This document shows, in pieces, positions 37,501 through 49,500 of a DNA stretch of 64,000 nucleotides. Made by a program: the position numbers and the translations under genes. Numbering within the stretch: the first letter of the stretch is position 1; each line of letters starts with the position of its first letter. Under the pieces are notes generated by a model. It saw only the letters and a list, made by a program, of their open reading frames with translations. It was not told where the DNA came from and made no database searches. Source of the DNA: Asterias amurensis (taxonomy: Eukaryota; Echinodermata; Asteroidea; Forcipulatida; Asteriidae); NCBI RefSeq assembly GCF_032118995.1, contig NC_092667.1, forward strand, positions 3,650,931 through 3,714,930. The letters are read 5' to 3'.

Positions 37501-40500
37501 AATAAGGATTAACTCATTTAATAACTAAGTAGATTAGTATTATTATAAAAAATAAAAATTGTTTGAGTAATTTTGCACTAACTGTTTTTTTTTTTTTTTT
37601 ACCCCATGGCACTCTTGCTTTTGTTCTCACTATGATCCTGCCCAATATAGTGAATTATCCAATTACGATGGTTATGTCATCAGGGTGTGGGTTCGAATCC
37701 CGGTCATGACACTTGTGTCCTTGAGCAAGACACACAACTATAATTGCTTCTCTTCACCCAGGGGTAAATGGCAGGCCTAATACTTCATGGAGGCAATGAA
37801 GGCGATTGCCTAAATGCCCCCTAGTGATTGCCTTGGTGCCCTTGAAATGTTCCATCATAGGGTACCCTTTACCTAAGGGGAAAATGCCTTGGTGCTCTCG
37901 CCCTTTCAAACATGAAACATACAGGCCTGGAATGGATACCAGTGAGGAGCAGATCTGGTTCTTGTGTTTGATTAAGCTTTGTGCGCTACATACTGGGCAG
38001 CGCAGGCTGTATACTCCCCAAGTAGCTGAGATGGTTAAAAGGATCAAAATAAATGGCTCAGTGACCAGGGGAGCGCCATCACCATCATTGAGTGACAGTT
38101 TTGAGCACTATATAAGACACCACTATGATATCATTATTAACAAATTATAAATACCAAATTTAATGAGGACAGTCATATGGGGAACACAGAGATGCTGTTT
38201 TAGATTATAATCCCATGGCTGACTCCAGAAACCAATATTATTTTAAGTGAAAACAGTTTGGCATTTGGCAATGGCTTATACAGCTGCTCCCAATATGCTT
38301 ATTCTCTTCAAATCAATAAAATAAACAATTTCCATTGGATTAATTGGAACTTCGCATGGTTGATATACAATCTAGTAATAGGTTTGCAGTAACACCATGT
38401 ACATGAGTAGGAGTTTATATTTTGCATTGTAGATACAATTTAGTAAGGTTTGCATTAGAGTAGAATTTGAAACTTTGCAAGGTGGACAACAAAATATATT
38501 AAGAACTGACTGTTGAAGCGTTGAGCCAAAGAGGAACATTTCCCTTAAGGCCATTTTGATTATTCACCCCAAAATTGAAATTTTTGAAAACTCCTCAACC
38601 GTTGCAGCTAAAAATATTGTTTTCGTTCGTAAACAAAAAAAGCATTTCCCCCCAGCCAAGTCAAGGCAATTTAGAATTGCAGCTGTATTTGGCTTATCTC
38701 CCACCCCCACGAATGCCCCGTTAGTGTGCCACATTAAAATGCAGGGGGGAAACACCTGTAAATACCCTTAGGCTTGTAAGGTCCACAGCAACCCCCCCCC
38801 CCCCTGCCTGTAAAATTGCTTTCTGTTTTTGTTTGAGCTGTGTTTGTTTTTAGTGTTGTTTTTTTTTTTTTTTTAAACATAACATCTTGTTTTGGTCTGG
38901 CTAACACGTTGGTAAAAACTTGTCCCCAAGGGCACTCTAGGGAACACAAAATGGAGGCAACAATAACAACCCTGTGATGGGGGGGGGGGACCATTGTGAT
39001 GTATGCAACGCAGCTATGAGTACCGCACTGTGAAAATGTCCTAGGTGCAAGTGAAGTACCGGCAGGAAATGTTGGACCCGTTCTATGCTATATAGTGGAT
39101 TCAGGAAGCTGGCTGCAGCAATGCGTTGAACAAATATTGTGATTTGGGCATTGAAAGAACCGACCCCCCCAATGATTTTTTTCATCATCGTAAGAACTAT
39201 GCTATCCGCCTTATCATTTCAGTATGATGGTCTTCAGAACTAACACTACTCAAGCAAAAGAGATCACATCTCCCATGCTGAGTTTCAAAACTTACTAAGA
39301 AAAATTTGAAAAAATCGTGAAGTATATGGGAAACTTTTGAAGGGGCACCAAGGCCAAGACCATGGGCAACAAGGGCCTTCGTGGCCTCTGTGTAGTACTG
39401 AGCCTTTCCTAGTCAACATTTCTTACTGTTTGTGAGTTATTTTGGGGTTGAACAAAGAATTGACTAAAGTGGGATTCGAATCAACGACCCCCGGATTAAC
39501 ATGCAGGCGCTCTACCAACTGAGCTATCTAGCCCTATATTGCAGTCTCCCTATTTTGGTCAATATCTTTGTTCGGGGGTGCTTTGTTTTGTTTATGAGTT
39601 ACTTACATTTGTCTGTCCGCAGTACCAGCTGTCCAGGTGAGGTGGGGACTTGGGTGGTATATGATGCGGTGGTTTAGCGGCGGTAGCTGGTTGCCGGCAT
39701 ACCTTGGATACGCTCAGCTCTCTAGAGTGCTTCAGACTGGTCCTCCGTATGCTAATGTCAATGGCTGCGACAAGATAAAGAAAAAAAATGCAGAGTAATT
39801 CACATAGTTGTTGAATATCAAACTTCACAATAAGATATCTAGTCACGGAAAAAAATCCTTGCAACGTATCAGGTCACCGAAAATCATTAAGAAAAGAGGT
39901 TTGTGATACCCATGGCCGGTCAGCGCAACGTGACTAACCATTGAATTGACGAAACATCAGTTGAGTGAGTAGAAGTATCGTTGACAAGATTCAGATCAAG
40001 TAACTTGTGTTTGTATTCCTCGAACCCACATGCATGAACAACATTTTGCTCATAACACTCTCTCTGTTAGTAAAAATTAAAAGCCAACCATGCTCTATAC
40101 TGGCTTCTACTTAGCAATATTGTCCATGCTTAGCAAATCTGGTGCCAGGTTACTTAAAGAAAGGCCTATCTGACAGTAGGAATTAGGTACTGCCAGACTG
40201 AGTCAGTTACGTTTTAACACAGTGAGTAAGGAGAGCCAAATGAACAAATCTGTCGCGATTCCACCCTTTTTCGTGGCTCTCCCGTATTGGTACAACTTGT
40301 CCCTGTGTGCCTGCATACGAATACCCAAAAAGGGAAATGAGAAAGTTAACAGTGACTGCATGCGGAGTGTTTAGTTACAATCTAATGACTTCTGAAGTTT
40401 GGGACAAATTCAAAAGAGTTCCCTTCAAGTTCTATGTGATACTTTTCAGCTCCTGCTCAGGAAGCAATTATGGTTAAGTGCCTTACTCAAATGCACCAGT

Positions 40501-43500
40501 GTCATGGCCGGGATTCAAACCCACACTCTGCTGCTGACAACACCAGAGCTTGGATCCGGTGACCTAGACCGCTCAGCAACGACACGCCACATACTTAGAC
40601 AAATATGGGTTAAGCTTTTAAGAATACTTTCTAAATGTGTATAGCTTGACGTAGGAGGTGGTGTCTACCTAAAGAAGCCAATGGCTTTAAATAATAGGGA
40701 TCCATCCGGGTGTTTTGAAAGAGCGTAGACGTCCTTGTTTTGTTTTTGTGTACAAAACCAATGGAGACATCCCTAAAAACGGAGCCAAAACTATGGGAAA
40801 ACAACAACAAGTCCTCGATATACCAGGTCAACTAACATGTTCAAGTACACATGAGTAAATAAATATGCTCACATGGTACAGTTAAAATCTTGATGACCTC
40901 ATGATGACATCATCGATTTTTGTTTGTTTCCATCAAAACACAGAAGAGGAAAAAATACTCAAAAATCTGTTGTACAGTTTGACGTTGTGCACACTTGGGA
41001 ATGGCCAAAGATAGTTTTTTTATTGACGTGCAATATCAATAGCCACACAATCTGTGCTGAAACTGCTTCATTGTTTGATGGGAAAGATGGGTACATTGCT
41101 TGGAGCAAACAACTCGCAACCTTTCTGAGCACAGAGGACATTTCAGTTCAAACAGTACAGGCGTCAAAAATATTCCAGCAGTGGGTAAGGAGTGAAATAA
41201 TTGTAGATATTTTAGAGAGAGGAAATACGACTGAGTTCATACACAATTTTCTTCAACTTGTTTTGAAAGAATTCTACAGGTGGAAGAATGGTTTGGTTCC
41301 ACACTGACAGGCCTGGAATTTCATCTAAGAGAGGGCAAGACCATCAGTTCTAAATGGAACATCTCTAAGTCTATAAAGAAAAAAGTTGCCACGATCTGAT
41401 CCAACCCTATCAGAGAACGTTGTGTTTTTGTCACTCTTTTAAAGTGGTAGTCTAACTACCTTTGTACCCTCTACCATGAATAAAGTCAACTTCAGCAAGA
41501 AATCTGCCATTTACAGGGATTTATTTTCAACCCGTTGATCACAAACCCACAACATCAAATAGTGCTCTTTTACTTTGGTAGTCTCACCACACATAATGAG
41601 GTCAACTTCAGCAAGAAATTTCTAGGAATTTTGTTGAACCCGTTAATCACAAACCATCATCTTTGAATGGACTACAAAACAATCCAGGTGAAAAGACATC
41701 CCCAAAACAGCTGCCACTAGCTTGTATTTCCGTCCAACAAATTTAGAGATTTTCTTCTAGCATTTCACCCAGGCAACCAACATCAACAGCCTGCTCTCTC
41801 CCCCCCCCCCCCTCGGTTCTTAGTAAACACCTTGACACACCCCTGTCTCATTTCAGCATGACTAGATCGCAAATCTGTTTAAGGGTGAACTATTTACTTC
41901 TCAGAATTTTGCTTCTTGAAGGGTTGGGGGGAGGGGGGTGGGAATTTGGGAGGAAATTAAAAGTGCATCTTAAAATGTTTTGCATTGGCTGAGAACTTAG
42001 AATCAATTTCACTTCAAATATATAGGGGGGATATTGTTGATCTTAGATTGCTACAAAACGAACTCATTCTCACCCTCAGTAAGGAAGGCGTTCAAACTGT
42101 GACATCACAGTTGTATTTTATATTTGTACTTAAATAAATATTTTTATATCTAAATGGTTTCCTGTAATTTTAAAAACAGTATATATATTTTCTTATGCTA
42201 TGTAGTTTTAAACGCAATTCAGCCTCTGGCTGCCAAGTTTGAATGTTTTTTAATAAACCAGTAATAACAAAACAAAAACATAATGCGATATCTGGGCACA
42301 TGCTGTGATATCCACATCATCGTCAAATCATTTGAAAATGTCAGCCTGTGGGTTTAATAGGATCTGACAGGCCAATGGGAAGAAAAAAGAAGGAAAAAAA
42401 TGACCTAGGATGATAGCAGCTGGACTGACTAAAAAAGGGTTTTTATATTCAGCTGATTGTCCGACTGGATTAAAGAATAGAACTACATCTTGCAAATGAA
42501 CTCAACTAATGCATTCAAGAAAAAATTGTTTACAATTACTCTTACCATCAATTATTTTGAAATCATTATCTGGAAAGGAACCACGACGACCATCCGCATA
42601 CAATGTCAGCTGCTTTGACTTGACACGAACATCACCTGCCGAGAAGAGAGGATAAAAGCAATTCATAATCATACTGACCGAACTGCGACATCAAAATAGA
42701 TCTTGTGTAAGCAGTTGCGCGCAGAGTAGCGTGCTATTTGTTTGTTTCCCGCCACTAGCAGCACGTATGGCCATTCTAGTATGACAGCTAAAGTGCATGG
42801 TCCGCCCCGTGGCGGCTTATCAAATTGATTCAACCACCTTGACATAGATGCGCCGAGCCTTTCATAGGAACCCGATTCATTCAGTGCTAACGCTTCAACA
42901 ACGCTTTGTCATCAGGAGCACACAGCGAACCTACTGTAGCATGAACACACAAGTAGACTGCACGAACCCAACCCACAGCGTCAATACAACCCTAACCCCC
43001 AAACAGTAACAACTTTATCAAAAGACAAGTTTTCCCTTTCAAAAATTTGAAAAGGTGTTGAATGGGATCCTACCCACGGCTAGTCACTATAGCATCACTT
43101 TCACCGTGTTATACCCTCTACCAATCACATTAGACCCTGTGTCGCAACAATCGAACGCAGGGTGCTTTGAAAAGAAGTGACTGAGCCCACCCCCCCCCCT
43201 CCCCCCATAAACCCCCAAATCGTAGCTTAGTGCAGCATGACTTGTTAGCCCACTAAACGACTCCCGTATAGCAGGTGTTGTCTGATTCTTTCCACCATTC
43301 GTCGAGAGCCCTTAAGCCAAAGCGTGGGGGCGCAGTAATTTTCAATAGAATAGAAAAGACCTAAACTTCATTCAATTGGACTGTACCCCCCAAGTGACCG
43401 ATGAACGGAACAATACCGAACTTGGTCTTGGTGGGAGTTTGGAGGGGGGGGGGGGGGGGGGGTTACAGAAATTCAACTGCAATGTTGAATTTTTATTTGA

Positions 43501-46500
43501 CGCAGACAATAACACAAAGAAGATTACATATTTGAGAATAAAAACGATATCTCTCACATAGTGATTTTACGTACCTGTATGCATGTTTGATATCATATTC
43601 AACCCCCCCCCCCCCCCCCCCAAAAAAAAAAAAGGGAAGGAAGTAAAAAAAATACGTAGGTACTACTAATTCCTTTTTCCCACCATGTGTGTGTATGGCG
43701 ATATGCCACAGCGCTGTTGAGGGGAACACTTCAATATAGTACGGAAACTGCAGCCCGATCTGCTATTAACACTTTGCAGTGAAATCTGGTGCATTTTTGT
43801 GGCCACTAGACCAAATCGTACCTGCACGAACTACTGGTATCTGACTTCCTCCTTGCCTCCACCCACACAAACGCTGGGTGGGGGGGGGGGGGGGTGGGGG
43901 GGGGGGGTCCTTTGAATTTTGTTTACTACAATACATGCTCCCACCTATAGTTGGGCGATAACAAAAGCCAGTGGTTTCTTTTGTGACAGAGTTCAAATCA
44001 GGGTATAAAAGCATTGGCTTTTGAAAATATCGATTCATTTCGGGCTTCTGATTTTCAAAATGGAAATAAATTCCTGGGGGGAATTGAGTGGAAACATTTT
44101 TTGGGGCTATAAAACTTGCTTCCTGTAGTTAAAATGATTAACAATGAGTTCTTATTATAGCGGGCTGTCTTAAAATCACAGCGCTCTGACAGAAACAAAT
44201 CATTTCAGAACATTACAATAAAAGGGATTTATCTACCATTAAAAAAAACCTAGAAATGTAGTGTGTTTAGAAACAAACAAATCACATAACACAGTAAAAA
44301 GGATTTATCTACCATAAAACAAAATTAGAAATGTTGGGTTTGTAGAAACAAACATGAGGTGTTCGGACGTTGTGAAGAGCTGGCCAATATTTACAGAGAT
44401 ATCTAATAAAATACCTGGAACATAAAAACCATCAATGATTTTGCTAAGAACGTATATTTTCGAACAGGAGTTTGGATAGGAAGTGAGGTCAAATCAGGTC
44501 ACACACAAAAATGAAAAAATTCCATACATTAAACTTCGGAAGATAATGCTAAAACTCGAATAAAATATGGTGTTCTCCAGAAATGTATTTTGTAAGAAAT
44601 GTAGACAGGGTACAAAGAAGCACCCATGACGTAAGAAGAAGTAATCATTTTGAAGTGTGTCTTCAGCAAAATGCTCTCCCTGTCTCTTGAAAGTTTAATT
44701 AAGTCTATTTGGTAACACACTGCTCAAGAATTGCAAAGGTGTGGGTTTGAATCCCACCCAAGTAACATGTCTGTAATATTTTTCACAGGGCTCAGGAAAG
44801 TACTTGGGAGTATACAGTGCTAACACACAGCGGCGTTAACGGGTAAAATAAAAATTAATACTCTTCATCCTGATGCAAATTTCCATATGCAATGTTGAAG
44901 CTCTTAAAGGCAGTGGACACTAATGGTAATTGTCAAAGACTAGTCTTCACAACATATGCATAAAATAACTAACCTGTGAAAATTTGAGCTCAATCGGTCA
45001 ACGAACTTGCGAGATAATAATGAAAGAAAAAAACACCCATGTCACACAAATTTGTGTGCGTTTAAATGGTTGATTTCGAGACTTCAAGTTCTAAATCTGG
45101 GGTATTAAAATCAAATTTGTGGAAAATTACTTCTTTCTTGAAAACTATGGCACTTCAGTGGGAGCCGTTTCTCACAATGTTTTATACCATCAACCTCTCC
45201 CCATTACTCATCACCAAGTAAGGTTTTATGCCAATAATTATTTTAAGTAATTACCAATAGTGTACACTGCCTTTAACACAAACAGATACAGCACTCCAAG
45301 CAGCTGCACATTAATAAATCTTTTGTTTAGACTCAATACAACATTAAGAATTATCGACACAGCAAACAACAAAATGTATCTAACAATACAAAGACTTGCT
45401 GTTGGATATTTTTACTCGGTCAAAGTCAAACATGTGTTCTACAAATGGAATGTTATCGACGTCATCGGCCTTTGATCATTCAATCTCTGTGTGCGTTCAA
45501 GCCTTTATAATTAGAATGTGCGCAATGCGAGAAGCCATGTTGTTCCAATCAATGGGTAAACATCTATTGCGTATTTGATGTTACGCATGTCTCTTGGACT
45601 AATGTTACGAATTCCAGTCATTTCAACAAGGTATGACTTTTCAGTATTGAAGTCTCCCTTCTTTTTTTACCCTCCCCCCCCCCACACCTGCACGATTCAC
45701 ACATGAATCACGATTCATGTGTATGAATCACGATTCATGTGTGGATTGTTTCTCAGAATCAAATGATTTTCGGGGGGGGGGGGGAGTTTTCCTAAACCCA
45801 AATAACTTTGAAGGGAATCTTTTCTCAAAATATTTTATACTATCAACAGCTGCAATGCTTCTCACCAAGTAAGATGTTATTGTCATTGATTTTTGGAGTA
45901 TTGAGCAATAGCCCTACCTTGAAAACCACTGGGCAGTGGACACCTTTGGTAATTGTCAAAGACCAGGGCCCAATTTTATAGAGCTGCTAAGCACAAGAAT
46001 TTGCTTAGCATGAATTTTTTTATCCTTGATAAAAACAGGATTACCAACCAAATTTCAACGTGATTTTCAGGATAAGCAAACAACAGCTGAATACCAGTAA
46101 CAAGCAATATGCAACAAGTGGAAATTTGGTTGGTAATCCTGTTTTTATCAAGAAAGAAATTTCATGCTTAGCAAATTTTTGTGCTTAGCAGCGCTATGAA
46201 ATTTGGCCCAGTATTCTCACTTGGTGCATCCCATTATGCACTATGTGCACAAAACAAAAAACAAAAAAATCTCTGAAATAATTGACTCAATTGGTCATTG
46301 AAAGTGAAAGATAAAAATGAGAGAAAAAACAACGTTGTTGCGTAAATTTGTTTGCTTTCAGATGCCTAAAAAGGCTTAAGACCGGAAGTCTTTTAATATT
46401 TGAGTGAGAAATTAACTCTTTCTCAAAAACTATAATAGTTCAGAGGGAGCTGTTTCTCACAACATTTTATACTATTAACAGCTCTCCATTACTCCTTTAC

Positions 46501-49500
46501 CAAGTAAGTTTTTATGAAATAATTATTTTGAGTATTTACCAATAGTTTCCTAAGTGAGCAAACAAAAAATTATTTTAATATCGTGCCTGTCAGCACAGCA
46601 GTTAAAACTTTGCGCATTCTTGCATCATACCAAGTATAAACCATAGCTACTCAACTTCCCAAGAGTAAACAACATCAAAATTGACAGAAGAACGTCCCGC
46701 AATAAATATTTGCTTCTTTCTAAATGAATAACCCAAAAGTTCAGTATTTGTTGATACATCCAAGGGCAACCACAATGGGGAGGGTCAGGGTGTTAAACAC
46801 GAACCTTTCTGGGGCAGAGTGTCACAATCCACTCTGAATAGGTTGTAAAGATCTTATAGATAAATATGTTCAACGAATCGTGAATGAATGCAATGATTTT
46901 ATCACGTTCTCTAAACATGAATGTTATACACAATACATCATTGATTTTTTTTGGGGAGAGTTTAATGTACATTTACCAGCATGTATGCTTCGTTTTTGAA
47001 AGGGCAAGGGCACCAAAGTTATTTCCCGTGTCATAGGGCACCCTATGAGGAAATTGTAAATTTCCACTGGAGCATTCTAATACACATCTAATATTTCCCA
47101 CAAATTGTATATTTCATAACGATCACTAATAACGATAAGTGGACACATAATTATATTGAATTATAATAATATTAATAAATAGCAATCTAAAAGATATTCT
47201 ATTTGACCCGATTGTAACTTTCATACCAAAGTGCAACTTGTAATTCTCTAGCTACATCTTTGTTCAGGACCATGTGTATTGTCAATTGTGCTTATATGAC
47301 CGCTTCCAAAACATGTGGTTTCTATTCCGCTTTACCATTTCTGTTTTTTATGACGATTTGAACTTTGTCTTGACGATGAACAGTGCAAGAGTTCAATGTA
47401 GATCATTTATCTTGCAAAGCAGATCCAGCTGGATCACCTGTTCTGATTTGCATCATTCTGTTTCGATATTTTCCCCAACATTTTTATTTTTTTCAGGCCT
47501 GAAATTACCTGGAGGCCATGACCTGTGTTGCCCCTGGTCTGAGCCCTGGTGCCCTCCAAAAGTTGTCTATAGACATCAGGATTTTCCATTGAAAGTTCCC
47601 TCTGCAATATGAAAATGGCCTAGCCGTTAAATCCTGGCCTGTTTGGGGGATTGGACAAATAATTTATTGCCAATCGTAATTGTTATGTTGTTTTTCTTTA
47701 TCCCCAATGCAAATTTGACACCTATTATTATTTTTTTTTTTTTTATCATAAATTCACATTCATAACCAAGATGTAGTCGCGACAACTCAACAATTAACCA
47801 AACATTTTCAAAGCATTTTTTACATCATGAAGTTGAAGTTCAATCATGTTAAATTGCTTGCAACAGACAGCTCAGAATGGAGTAAAATGGAGAATTTGTA
47901 AAAAGGCTTTCCTGCCGCAGTGGAGTGAAATAGGCTAGAAAAGAAGATACCTGCGCTATATAACAAGAAATAATCAAAACCATGAAAATCTTCCAGTCGA
48001 CTGTTTCAAAGTATTCTCTTCAAGTTTTCATTCAAAAGTATTCTCTTCCAAGTTTTCCCTCTTCCAAGTTTTGCCATTGCCCCTTGGTCATTGCCTTGGT
48101 GCCCCCTTGAAATGTCCCATTACAAATCTAAAAAATTCCTTCGTACAGCACACACACAAATCAAAAGTGCCTCAAGCTCACATTTTAGAAAGCTGGTTGT
48201 CCGGAATGATGTTAATAACAATTGTGCTGTTATGATTTCAACACTGTACACATCTAGTTGTTAATTTAAAACCATTGGAAAAACAAACTTCTAATACCTA
48301 CGCGAATGTAACACAAGTCACTGAGGATTTGGTAATTACAAAAAAACTGTGACTGGATTGAGTACAGGAGAAATATTACCCCCTTAAAGTCACCTGGAAG
48401 TGGTATTTTTTCAAAATAAAGCTTTTGTCACTAATATATGTGTTTTGATGAGTGGAATGTGAATAAACAGTTATCTAAGGTTTTAAAAAATCAGTTATGT
48501 TATTTACAAATTTAAGAGTAGACCCCGACCCGAGAGGGCGCTGTTCGTGACGTCAATCGAGGCAGACTTTGCCTGTAATGCGTAGAGTAAACACAATTGC
48601 AAAGTACATGTATGGACCAAGTCGTGAGTTTTTTTTTTTTTTCTGGCAATGCCGACCAGGTGTATTGCTGCTGAATGCAGAAAAACACTTTTTGAAATGT
48701 ACCAACTCACGACTTGGACGTACATGTACTTTGCACGTGTGTTTACTATACGCATTGCAGGCAAAGTCTGCCTCGATTGACGTCACAAAAGGGGTAGGCG
48801 GAGTCAGCCCCCCAAACAACTTTGTATATTTTTTAAACATGTAAATCGTGGCAAACAATCACTAAAAAAATTGTTTTATTGTTCCTAAGCATATACTCTT
48901 ATGTTTGAAAGAAAACAATATTCTATTTCCAGGTGACTTTAAGATTAAAAACACAACTCCAGCCCAGCCAGCATATCATGAGTGTTAACACTTCTTTATC
49001 AGACCTGAAGATTCTATCAGTATAAATATGTTTGATGGGTTCACATCCCAGCAGTCTCATTCAAAACTCTAACAGGCTCTACTTTAGAAATCACTTACCT
49101 AAAACCTTCATGTCTGATTCCGGAATCAGATGCAGAGCGGAATCGCTCAGCATCTGCTCCTCAGCGACTACCCAAGGTTTCCTCCGACTCTCCCACCCAA
49201 CAAAAACCTTGTGGCTTAGTGGACACCTAGTCGCCCCAGCTTCGTGGAGAGCAAAGCTCCCTCCTACAAGTAGACTACTGTGCTCGACGCCACCGTTAAC
49301 CAGAAATTGTTTTAAGACCTCAGCGGGATTTGTCATTTCCACGGGACGTCCAGGATGGCTGGATAAACACTGTAGGCTGTGCTCTCTGACATTTTTGATA
49401 TGGTGTAGAAGATTTCGGTGGTACTCAAGGAGCTGTCGACGCAATAAGCACTTCTTGTTTGTTCGGCTTTTTTTATCTCTAGTGAGGTTGGAAGGGGGGG

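Noticed and set aside
39465..39535. Possible functional tRNA-Asn gene on the minus strand
   Set aside because: The A box, anticodon loop and B box are visible, but the acceptor stem does not pair well, and flanking SINE sequence and a second copy at 62005 show that it is a SINE head.
47274..47612. 112-codon plus-strand frame
   Set aside because: Overlaps a CAGGCCTG-family repeat; no recognised domain or splice context.
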